Positions 54,208-61,785 of a stretch of 64,000 bases of DNA are shown one piece after another. The stretch lies in contig JAHEND010000002.1 in assembly GCA_024643325.1 (NCBI GenBank), positions 1-64,000 of the forward strand, given 5' to 3'. The number at the start of each line of letters is the position of its first letter. Position 1 is the stretch's first letter. Source of the stretch: Sediminicola sp. GTDB taxonomy: Bacteria > Bacteroidota > Bacteroidia > Flavobacteriales > Flavobacteriaceae. Under the pieces are notes generated by a model, which ran no database searches, was not told where the DNA came from, and saw nothing but the letters and a program-made list of their open reading frames with translations. Made by a program: the position numbers and the translations under genes.

Positions 54208-54978
54208 ATGGACATTGATCGTTTTATATCACTCAGAAAATCTTTGGGTTACACCCAAAAAACCTTTGCGGCTTGTTTGGGTATACCCAATACTACCGCA
54301 GATATTGAACGTGGAAAAACCAAGCTTTCTGGAAAAATTGTGGTGGAACTTATTAAACAATTTCAGGTAAACCCACTTTGGATTTATGGAGAGAGCAATG
54401 TGCAATTCATAAAAAATACGGTAGTGAGTACCATTCCAAAAGTGGTTACAATAGACGCAGAAGGAAATGATAATATGGTATTAGTCAATGCTAAAGCCGC
54501 TGCCGGTTACCCACAAAATATAAGTGACAGCAGCTGGTATAAGCAATTGCCAGCTTTTGATTTACCCATTCCAGAATTCAGAAATGCCACATATAGGGGC
54601 TTTCAAGTAGAAGGTGATTCTATGTTACCTAACCTCAGACCCAAAGAATGGGTTCTGGCAAAATCTATTGAGAGTATAGATCATATTAACCCCAATAAAA
54701 TTTATGTGGTGGTATTATACGATTCTGTAATGGTTAAAAAAATCCAGCGGCATTCTTCTGGTAACTACCTGAGTTTAATTTCAATCAATGAATCTTACGA
54801 ACCTTATGAAATAAGTTCAGATCAAATACAAGAGATTTGGCAGGTGAGCAGTAAAATTAGTTTTGGCGTAGAAGAGCCTGCAGACAATGGACTTTTAAGA
54901 CAACTACAAGCGTCTATGGAAGATTTAAAAAAGCAACTTCACTTGGCTAGCTTATCCAATAGTAAGGGCGTAGCATAA
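54208..54978 (+). CDS. LexA/CI-like self-cleaving repressor (XRE helix-turn-helix + peptidase S24)
   Basis: 256 residues. Residues 1-60 are an XRE-type helix-turn-helix (SLGYTQKTFAACLGIPNTT). About 125-215 form the S24 domain, with nucleophile S138 in EGDSMLPNL and general base K177 in DSVMVKKI. The linker has an Ala-Gly cleavage site, A99-G100, in KAAAGYP. All parts needed for RecA-stimulated self-cleavage are therefore present. A helical tail near 230-250 is extra. Phage CI-like regulators share this layout, but no phage genes are nearby and the gene is divergent from uvrA, so a host damage-response role is favoured. Two palindromes cover its promoter. Confidence 0.88.
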   Translation: MDIDRFISLRKSLGYTQKTFAACLGIPNTTADIERGKTKLSGKIVVELIKQFQVNPLWIYGESNVQFIKNTVVSTIPKVVTIDAEGNDNMVLVNAKAAAGYPQNISDSSWYKQLPAFDLPIPEFRNATYRGFQVEGDSMLPNLRPKEWVLAKSIESIDHINPNKIYVVVLYDSVMVKKIQRHSSGNYLSLISINESYEPYEISSDQIQEIWQVSSKISFGVEEPADNGLLRQLQASMEDLKKQLHLASLSNSKGVA

Positions 54979-54985
54979 TTGAAAT

Positions 54986-56677
54986 TTAAAAACCTACAGC
55001 AGCGTCGTCCCCTCTAGGATCTGCTCCTGCTTCTAATTGACCGCTTTCAAGCACCCTAATAGCGTCTACTTTTCCAATAATTCTAGTACGCTCTTCATTG
55101 ATTAAGTAGCCCTTTTCTTTTAGCGTAAAAAGGGTGTTTTTAGAAAAACCTTCTGGTTCAAAAACTACGGTATCTGGAAGCCATTGATGATGAAATCTTG
55201 GCGCGTTAACTGCATCTTGCATGGAGAGTCCGTGTTCATAAGCATTTAGAATGGTTTGGGCTACAGCCGTAATAATAGTGGACCCTCCGGGAGTCCCTAC
55301 AACCAACCACAATTCACCCTCTTTCTCCACGATAGTAGGTGTCATGCTACTGAGCATTCTTTTTCCAGGAGCAATGCTATTGGCCTCTGCACCAATGAGC
55401 CCAAACATATTTGGCACGCCAGCTTTAGCAGAAAAATCATCCATTTCATTGTTAAAGAAAAAACCCAATTCCTCTGAATAAAGTTTAGAACCAAAAGCTC
55501 CATTTAAAGTGGTTGTAACGGAAACTGCATTGCCCTCTTGATCTACAATAGAGTAGTGGGTAGTTTCTTCGCTTTCCAAAATTTGAACAGCTCCATGAGA
55601 TACCTCAGAAGACAGCGTAGCTTTGTCAAAGGAGAAGTTACTCATACGCTCTTTTAAATAAGCGTCACTCAATAGGACATCTAATGGAATTGGAGTGAAG
55701 TCTGGGTCTCCCAAATAGAAGTTTCTGTCTGCATAAGCACGCCTAGATGCCTCCGTAAATAGTTGTATAGCTTGAGGGGAGTTGTGACCAAAATCCTTCA
55801 TGTTATAAGGTTCTATCATTTTAAAAATCTGATGCATTGTAACGCCTCCACTACTTGGAGGGCTCATAGAAATAATTTTGAGGTCTTTGTAATTAAATAT
55901 GACTGGCTGTCTCCATACAGCTTCATAATTGGCTAAATCTTCAGTAGTGATGAATCCACCTCTATCTTGAATAAAAGCAGCTATTTTTTCTGCCATTTCC
56001 CCTTCGTAAAAAGCTTTTCTCCCCCCTTTAGCAATAGCAGTTAGTGTAGTAGCTAAAGCGGGGTATTTTATAGTGTCTCCAGCTACATAATGTTGTGCAA
56101 ATAAAGATTGTTCGCCACTAATTTTGGCAATAATCTCCCGTTGGCTAGCCATTGATTTGGCTTGCTTTTCTGTAACAACTACCCCATTTTTGGCTAGGGA
56201 AATTACTGGTGCTAAAATTTCATCAAAGGGCAATGATCCCATCTTTGCATGTACTTCCGTTATTCCAGCAATAGTTCCAGGAACCCCTACAGCGGTAGCA
56301 CCTAAAGTGCTCATTCCAGGAATGACATTTCCCTCTTCATCTAGGTATAAATCTCTGTGTGCACTGGCTGGTGCTTTTTCTCTGTAGTCAATACTGCCTA
56401 CGTCTCCATTGGCTTTTCTATAGACCATAAAACCACCCCCTCCAAGATTTCCAGCAAACGGGTAAGCAACTGCTAGTGCTAGCTCTGTGGCTACCATTGC
56501 ATCAAAAGCGTTACCCCCTTTAGCTAAAATCGCACTGCCTATAGCAGAGGCTTCTTGCCTAGCCGAGACAACCATAGCATTCTCAGTGACCAATCCAGTG
56601 GGTGGCACTTCTGTTTTACAACAAATGTTTAAGATTAAAATAGTAAATAGTAGGAGTGATTTTAAATATGACTTCAT
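54986..56677 (-). CDS. ggt: Gamma-glutamyltransferase
   Basis: A 563-residue Ntn-hydrolase that cleaves or transfers the gamma-glutamyl group of glutathione-like peptides in the periplasm. The signal sequence ends in a lipobox-like LNICC (C19/C20), suggesting a lipoprotein. The self-processing site and nucleophile is T372 in EETTHYSIVD. The gamma-glutamyl pocket residues appear in ANSIAPGKRMLSSMTPT and GTPGGSTI. It starts 21 bases after acpH and converges on the S24 gene with only seven bases between. Confidence 0.93.
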   Translation of the reverse strand: MKSYLKSLLLFTILILNICCKTEVPPTGLVTENAMVVSARQEASAIGSAILAKGGNAFDAMVATELALAVAYPFAGNLGGGGFMVYRKANGDVGSIDYREKAPASAHRDLYLDEEGNVIPGMSTLGATAVGVPGTIAGITEVHAKMGSLPFDEILAPVISLAKNGVVVTEKQAKSMASQREIIAKISGEQSLFAQHYVAGDTIKYPALATTLTAIAKGGRKAFYEGEMAEKIAAFIQDRGGFITTEDLANYEAVWRQPVIFNYKDLKIISMSPPSSGGVTMHQIFKMIEPYNMKDFGHNSPQAIQLFTEASRRAYADRNFYLGDPDFTPIPLDVLLSDAYLKERMSNFSFDKATLSSEVSHGAVQILESEETTHYSIVDQEGNAVSVTTTLNGAFGSKLYSEELGFFFNNEMDDFSAKAGVPNMFGLIGAEANSIAPGKRMLSSMTPTIVEKEGELWLVVGTPGGSTIITAVAQTILNAYEHGLSMQDAVNAPRFHHQWLPDTVVFEPEGFSKNTLFTLKEKGYLINEERTRIIGKVDAIRVLESGQLEAGADPRGDDAAVGF

Positions 56678-56698
56678 AGTATGGTGGTTGATATAAAT

Positions 56699-57286
56699 TT
56701 ATTTGAGAGTTTCAAAACTTGCCTTTGAAAAGATAATCAATTCTTTGAAAAAAGAATCAAAATCATTTTCAAAATCATTGTAATGCATCACAAGGTCTTT
56801 ACTGGCCTCATCTAATTTTGCGCTGAACTTTGTACGGAGCTGCATTCCTTTTAGAATCTGGTCAATACCTTCAATTTTTTTATAGGCTACCAGCCAATTC
56901 TGTTTTTTCATATAGGGAAAAAGATGTTGGGTTTTAAAAGGCAATTTCTCGAAATGATTTTCTAAAAGCGTATAAAAATTTTGGGAAAATACTTCTAGAG
57001 GTACACTGTGGTATTTGGCCCATTTAACCGCTAAAAAATGGTCGTAAAAAATATCGACAATGACCCTACTATAATGACCGTGTACTTTAAAAATTCTCTT
57101 ACAACTTTTTTTAAAAATAGGATGTTGGTCTGTATATTCATCAATGGCTCTGTGCAGCATAACACCTTTTTGGAAATCTATAGGAAAATATTCCAAAGGT
57201 TGTCTTTTTAATCCGTCTGCCATAAAATTACCTATACTAATCCCTGGATGGTCAAATGACAAATATATATGGGCTAGAAAATTCAA
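56699..57286 (-). CDS. Acyl carrier protein phosphodiesterase (AcpH family)
   Basis: A 195-residue HD-like protein that removes 4'-phosphopantetheine from holo-ACP. The family N-terminus is NFLAHIYLSFDHPGISIGNFMADGLK, followed by GVMLHRAIDEYTDQHP and YSRVIVDIFYDHFLA with the metal residues. The ORF runs to an ATG at 57379, but the family starts at NFLAHIYLS. I therefore choose the TTG at 57286. The 31 extra codons would overlap a very good glmM promoter and would end next to the glmM start, and a TAAATTTG box (minus) lies 28 bases before the TTG. Confidence 0.85.
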   Translation of the reverse strand: MNFLAHIYLSFDHPGISIGNFMADGLKRQPLEYFPIDFQKGVMLHRAIDEYTDQHPIFKKSCKRIFKVHGHYSRVIVDIFYDHFLAVKWAKYHSVPLEVFSQNFYTLLENHFEKLPFKTQHLFPYMKKQNWLVAYKKIEGIDQILKGMQLRTKFSAKLDEASKDLVMHYNDFENDFDSFFKELIIFSKASFETLK

Positions 57287-57313
57287 AAAAGATACTTTAG
57301 AGATGGTAAGCCA

Positions 57314-57321
57314 CAAATTTA
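57314..57321 (-). promoter_or_regulatory. Candidate -7 box for acpH-ggt
   Basis: On the minus strand this reads TAAATTTG. A TTTG (plus 57336-57339 as CAAA) lies 14 bases upstream, shorter than the usual spacing of about 19. It is back to back with the glmM promoter. Confidence 0.45.
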
Positions 57322-57332
57322 CTAATTGCCCG

Positions 57333-57362
57333 TTGCAAAACCCACAGCAGGTCTTATATTTG
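57333..57362 (+). promoter_or_regulatory. Flavobacterial promoter for glmM
   Basis: TTG (57333-57335), a 19-base spacer and TATATTTG (57355-57362), ending 17 bases before the glmM ATG. It matches the flavobacterial promoter in full. Confidence 0.8.
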
Positions 57363-57379
57363 TTGTATAAATTATTCAA

Positions 57380-58771
57380 ATGACACTGATTAAATCAATA
57401 TCTGGTATTAGAGGTACCATTGGAGGTGCTGTTTCAGAAAATTTAACCCCGCTAGACGTGGTTAAATTTACAGCAGCTTATGCGACAATACTCAAAGAAT
57501 CACATAAAAGCAAAGCCGTTAATGTTGTGGTAGGAAGAGATGCCAGGATCTCAGGTCCTATGGTACAGTCTTTGGTGCAAGCCACCCTAGTTGGAATGGG
57601 CATAAATGTAATAGATTTGGATCTTTCCACAACGCCAACTGTCGCTATAGCAGTGCCATTAAAAGCTGCTCAAGGGGGAATAATTCTCACAGCGAGTCAC
57701 AATCCTAAACAATGGAATGCACTTAAATTGCTCAATGAAAAAGGTGAGTTTATTTCAGCAGCTGTAGGACAAAGGGTCCTAGAATTAGCAGAGAAAGCGT
57801 CTTTTGAATTTGCAGAAGTAGATCATTTAGGCAGCCATATAGTAGACAATTCATTCCTGGAAAAGCATATTGAGGAAGTATTAAAATTACCTTTTGTCAA
57901 TGAAGCGGTGATTAAAGCAGCCAAATTTAAGGTGGTTGTAGACGGAGTAAATTCTTCAGGAGGGATCTATATTCCAGCTTTGCTAGAAGCAATGGGAGTA
58001 GAGGTTATAAAACTATTTTGTGAACCTACCGGTCATTTTCCCCACAATCCAGAACCTTTAGAAGAACATTTATCTGATATTAAAGCCACTGTGCTAGCCC
58101 ACAAAGCAGATTTGGGTATTGTTGTAGATCCGGACGTAGATCGATTGGCGTTTATTAGTGAAGACGGAAGTATGTTTGGAGAAGAATACACCTTAGTAGC
58201 TTGTGCAGATTATGTGCTTTCTAAGACGCCAGGAGCAACAGTCTCCAATTTGTCTTCTACCAGAGCACTCAGAGATGTAACCCAAAAACACGGACAAAAA
58301 TATACAGCCTCTGCAGTAGGAGAAGTCAATGTAGTGACTGCTATGAAAGCAGAAAATGCAGTAATTGGTGGAGAAGGCAATGGAGGAATTATTTATCCAG
58401 ATAGCCACTACGGTAGAGATGCTTTAGTGGGTGTAGCTCTCTTTTTAATGCTTTTGGTAGAGAAAAAGACCACTGCTTCTGCGCTCAAGGCAAGTTATCC
58501 AGCTTATTTTATGCGAAAGGATAAGATAAGCCTTACAGAAGATATTAATGTAGACGCTATTTTAGCGGCTATGGCTACTTTATACAAAGAGGAAGAGGTG
58601 AATACTACTGATGGGGTTAAAATAGATTTTGAAAACCATTGGGTACACTTGAGAAAGTCTAACACGGAACCTATAATCAGGATTTATACAGAAGCTACTT
58701 CTTTAGATTTGGCCACTTCTGTGGCCGATGCCATGATGAAACAAATTTTAGACCTCAGTAAGAAAGTTTAA
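57380..58771 (+). CDS. glmM: Phosphoglucosamine mutase / phosphohexomutase
   Basis: A 463-residue alpha-D-phosphohexomutase. The phosphoserine loop TASHNP has S106, the metal loop is DPDVDRLAF, the sugar-specificity loop GGEGNGGIIYP and the phosphate loop RKSNTEPIIRIYTE. In Bacteroidota this form is taken as the enzyme that makes glucosamine 1-phosphate for UDP-GlcNAc, hence peptidoglycan and LPS. The sugar loop differs from classical GlmM (GEQSGHI) and resembles archaeal-type mutases, so phosphomannomutase or phosphoglucomutase activity is possible. Confidence 0.88.
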   Translation: MTLIKSISGIRGTIGGAVSENLTPLDVVKFTAAYATILKESHKSKAVNVVVGRDARISGPMVQSLVQATLVGMGINVIDLDLSTTPTVAIAVPLKAAQGGIILTASHNPKQWNALKLLNEKGEFISAAVGQRVLELAEKASFEFAEVDHLGSHIVDNSFLEKHIEEVLKLPFVNEAVIKAAKFKVVVDGVNSSGGIYIPALLEAMGVEVIKLFCEPTGHFPHNPEPLEEHLSDIKATVLAHKADLGIVVDPDVDRLAFISEDGSMFGEEYTLVACADYVLSKTPGATVSNLSSTRALRDVTQKHGQKYTASAVGEVNVVTAMKAENAVIGGEGNGGIIYPDSHYGRDALVGVALFLMLLVEKKTTASALKASYPAYFMRKDKISLTEDINVDAILAAMATLYKEEEVNTTDGVKIDFENHWVHLRKSNTEPIIRIYTEATSLDLATSVADAMMKQILDLSKKV

Positions 58772-58800
58772 GAGGCGTATAGTGCTTCTCGGTTGAGATT

Positions 58801-59685
58801 TTATTCACCCATTGGCTTTTTGCCTCGGTGCTTCCAGCGTTTGTGGGTCCATAAATAATAGGCAGGTTCCTCCTGAATTTGAGACTCCGCTTTAAGAAGA
58901 AATTCTTTGGTTATTTCTCCTGGAGCTGTATGAGCACCACTGGTAGTAATGGGCTCAAAAGTAGCGTGAAACACCCCTCTTTTTACTTTTTCAACCCTTA
59001 AAAACACCACGGCTAAGTCTAATTTTTGTGCCAGTACTTCTGCGCCGTTATAAACAGGAACCTCTACGCCCATGAAAGAACCCCAAGCTTTTGCTTTGGA
59101 CATTGGAGGAGATTGATCTGCTACCATACCATAGACTGCTTTTACGCCATTTTTTTCATTTTCTACAACGGTTCTAAAAGTTTCTGCCTGTGTGATTGGA
59201 GTAGTATTCCACCTACTTCTCAGTTTTTTGATCCAAGCGTCAAAATAGGGATTGCCAATTTTCTGGTATACGGCATATCCTTTCTCAGAAATATAATTGT
59301 TAATACTCACATTCCATTCCCAATTGGCGTAATGAGAACACACCAACAATACAGACTTAGTTTTTAAAATCTCATTTAGGATATTAATATTCTGAACCTG
59401 GTATCGCTCCTTAACACCAGCCTTACTAAGGTTCATGGTTTTGACCATCTCCATAAATAAATCACATAAGTGCTTGTAAAATTGTCTTCTAATGAGGTGG
59501 AGTTCTCTTAGTTCCTTATTGGGGAAACAAAGGACAAGATTCTCCAATACTACCTTTTTTCTGTAGCCAAAAAAATAAAATAATTTAACAAAGAATATAT
59601 CAGACAATAGATAGAAAAGTGGCCTAGGTAGTTTAGATACCACCCATAAGTGTGGGTAGATAAGAATGAATACCAGTAAATGCAT
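58801..59685 (-). CDS. LpxL/HtrB-type lipid A late acyltransferase
   Basis: A 294-residue membrane-bound acyltransferase with an N-terminal hydrophobic segment (about 2-35). The catalytic HxxxxE motif is H118-Y-A-N-W-E123, followed by YQKIGNPYFD and VADQSPP, and it ends with the family's EEPAYYLWTHKRWKHR. It should add a secondary acyl chain to the lipid A precursor at the inner membrane. It lies alone between glmM and the rhomboid gene. Confidence 0.92.
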   Translation of the reverse strand: MHLLVFILIYPHLWVVSKLPRPLFYLLSDIFFVKLFYFFGYRKKVVLENLVLCFPNKELRELHLIRRQFYKHLCDLFMEMVKTMNLSKAGVKERYQVQNINILNEILKTKSVLLVCSHYANWEWNVSINNYISEKGYAVYQKIGNPYFDAWIKKLRSRWNTTPITQAETFRTVVENEKNGVKAVYGMVADQSPPMSKAKAWGSFMGVEVPVYNGAEVLAQKLDLAVVFLRVEKVKRGVFHATFEPITTSGAHTAPGEITKEFLLKAESQIQEEPAYYLWTHKRWKHRGKKPMGE

Positions 59686-59773
59686 TGTATTTAATTAAAG
59701 GGTAAATGTAGGGATATTTTAGTTTTTAATTCCATGAAGTGTATCTTCGTGATCAATCTTTTGATTTTTATTC

Positions 59774-60424
59774 ATGAACATGCACCCAATAACAATATTA
59801 ATCATGGCACTTAATGGTTTGGTGTCTTTTAAAGGTTTTAACGACACTTCATTTTTTGATCGTTACAAATTTCAGATAAAGTCTATTCAGCAAGGAGATT
59901 ATATAAGGTTATTTACAGCTGGTTTTCTTCATGTAGATGTGAACCACTTAATTTTTAATTTATTTACTTTTTATTTCTTCTCAGATGTGATTGTCCAATT
60001 ATTGGGTCCTGTTGCCTTAGTCATTATCTATGTGGTGAGCTTGTTTTTTGGAAGTTATTTTGGTTTGTTTATTCACAAGAATGAACCCTATTATAGTGCT
60101 GTTGGCGCTAGTGGAGCAGTAACAGGAGTGCTGTATGCTGCTATTTACCTTATGCCTGAAATGAGATTAGGAATACTATTTATTCCTATTCCACTTCCAG
60201 CCTATGTGGTTGGATTGGGATATATGATATACACTATTTATGGTATGAAAAAGAGAACAGGAAATATTGGTCACTCTGCACATTTTGGAGGAGCAATTAG
60301 CGGTTTACTCATGGCTATTGTTTATGTACCTAGCCAACTCACAGTAAATCCTATAGCTGCTATTTGTTTATTAGCACCATTAGTATTTATGGGTGTGTTG
60401 CTATATAAGGACAGTTTTGAATAA
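59774..60424 (+). CDS. Rhomboid family intramembrane serine protease
   Basis: A 216-residue six-helix protein. The catalytic serine is S113 in VGASGAVTG, the catalytic histidine H170 in GHSAHFGGAISG, and the helix-2 motif HVDVNHLIFNL supplies the oxyanion asparagine/histidine. These residues together indicate an active protease that cleaves within membrane segments. Substrates are unknown. A long-arm hairpin follows the stop. Confidence 0.92.
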   Translation: MNMHPITILIMALNGLVSFKGFNDTSFFDRYKFQIKSIQQGDYIRLFTAGFLHVDVNHLIFNLFTFYFFSDVIVQLLGPVALVIIYVVSLFFGSYFGLFIHKNEPYYSAVGASGAVTGVLYAAIYLMPEMRLGILFIPIPLPAYVVGLGYMIYTIYGMKKRTGNIGHSAHFGGAISGLLMAIVYVPSQLTVNPIAAICLLAPLVFMGVLLYKDSFE

Positions 60425-60465
60425 AAATGGCTTTTTGGAAAGTTTTTATTCCCACAAAGCCATTT
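60425..60465. terminator. Terminator-like inverted repeat between the rhomboid and TlpA genes
   Basis: Arms AAATGGCTTT and AAAGCCATTT are perfect ten-base complements separated by about 20 bases. It lies between two converging genes and may end both. The long loop makes it weaker than the other terminators in this window. Confidence 0.6.
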
Positions 60466-60483
60466 AATGATGTGTTTATTTTC

Positions 60484-61623
60484 TTAAGGCAGCATCTTGG
60501 CGATTTGAGCCCCTAGAGCTGCTCCCCTTAGGTCTTTGGCTACGATGATTCCATTTTCATCCAAAATAAATGTTGCAGGAATAGCATTAATATTGTATTG
60601 TTTTGCAATTGGGTCACTAAAATAGGCTAATGAAGAAATGTGGTGCCAATTCATTTGGTCAGCAGCTATTGCTGCGACCCAATCCTCTTTATTCTTATCC
60701 AGAGAAATGCTTATAATCTCAAGACCTTTTTCGTGGTATTCATTATAAACCTCTACTACATTCGGATTTTCTGCCCTACATGGTTTGCACCAGGCAGCCC
60801 AAAAGTCAATGATGGTTACTTTACCTTTTAAAGTTGCTAATGAAAGGATTTCTCCATTTGGATTAGGTCCAGAAAAATCAATTGCTTTACTTCCAATGGC
60901 CGTGCTTAAATTAGCCTCCCAAAGGGTCAATAGTTTTTTACCGGCATCGGTTTGTTTAATTTCCGAGCTTAAAGCTTCGATTAATTCTTTTATTTTTTGC
61001 TCCTCGACTGTCTTAGAAGCAAACATTCTTTCAATTAATAAAACGGTGATCAATGAACCGGGGTGTTCTGCAGCAAAATTGATTTCGTAAGATTTAGCCT
61101 CTTCTTGCAACTCCATATATTCCTCTCTGAGTGAATCAATAAATGCTTCTTTTCCGTTCGCTCTAGCGTTTTGTAAGTCATTGGCAATTCCATTAGCTCT
61201 TTCAGAAAATCCTTGAGATGTATTCACAAATTCTGAAAACCAAATGTTTTGATCACTCCCACTGAGTTTAGCCATATTGAGACTGTCCTTTTGTGCCTTT
61301 ACTTCAATACGAGCATTTTCTAAAATCACAGGGATATTTCCATTGGCATTTTCAAAGAATAAATAATGCATGGCTGGAAATTCTTGTGTACCCTTAAAAG
61401 TGGCTACCCCATTTACCGAAGCAGTTGAGTCTACTGTTATAGGAGAATTTGTGACATCTATATATTTTAAAAATACTTTAGATTGATCTGGTAAATCTTT
61501 CACCTCAATTTTAAGGCTGTACCCCCCTTTATAGCTGCAAGCGAGCATAAGGCTAATGCCTGACAAAACTAAAATTGATTTAATCGTAAACTTTTTTAAA
61601 GATAAGGTGGAAATAAATGTCAT
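60484..61623 (-). CDS. TlpA-family thiol:disulfide lipoprotein with DUF4369 domain
   Basis: A 379-residue envelope protein. The signal peptide ends in lipobox LMLAC with the lipidated cysteine at 29. A DUF4369-type beta-rich domain covers about 35-125, a helical linker about 125-240, and the C-terminal thioredoxin fold has FWAAWCKPCRAENP (C279/C282) and cis-proline NAIPATFIL. Bacteroidota carry many of these reductases facing the periplasm or surface; DsbD at 17-19 kb could supply electrons. The target protein is unknown. Confidence 0.92.
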   Translation of the reverse strand: MTFISTLSLKKFTIKSILVLSGISLMLACSYKGGYSLKIEVKDLPDQSKVFLKYIDVTNSPITVDSTASVNGVATFKGTQEFPAMHYLFFENANGNIPVILENARIEVKAQKDSLNMAKLSGSDQNIWFSEFVNTSQGFSERANGIANDLQNARANGKEAFIDSLREEYMELQEEAKSYEINFAAEHPGSLITVLLIERMFASKTVEEQKIKELIEALSSEIKQTDAGKKLLTLWEANLSTAIGSKAIDFSGPNPNGEILSLATLKGKVTIIDFWAAWCKPCRAENPNVVEVYNEYHEKGLEIISISLDKNKEDWVAAIAADQMNWHHISSLAYFSDPIAKQYNINAIPATFILDENGIIVAKDLRGAALGAQIAKMLP

Positions 61624-61641
61624 TTTAAATTATTTTGTTCT

Positions 61642-61649
61642 CAAAGGTA
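61642..61649 (-). promoter_or_regulatory. Candidate -7 box for the TlpA lipoprotein gene
   Basis: On the minus strand this reads TACCTTTG, matching TAnnTTTG, 19 bases before the ATG at 61623. No clear -33 TTG is seen. Confidence 0.4.
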
Positions 61650-61785
61650 AACTTATCTGTCATAATTTAAAAAGGCTCCGTGCATTTTTAATTTTCGTTA
61701 AAAATAATTTTAAATTGTTTGTTTTCAATAGAACTATATTACAGTGAAATTTAAATAAAGTATTTTTACTAAAATTTTTTTTTCC

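Noticed and set aside
54141-54218. 25-codon ORF just before the S24 repressor
   Set aside because: It overlaps the repressor start in another frame and has no motif. No evidence of translation beyond an ATG.
54208-54978. Prophage CI repressor
   Set aside because: The protein layout would fit, but there are no integrase, structural or lysis genes, no attachment-site repeats, and uvrA is directly adjacent.
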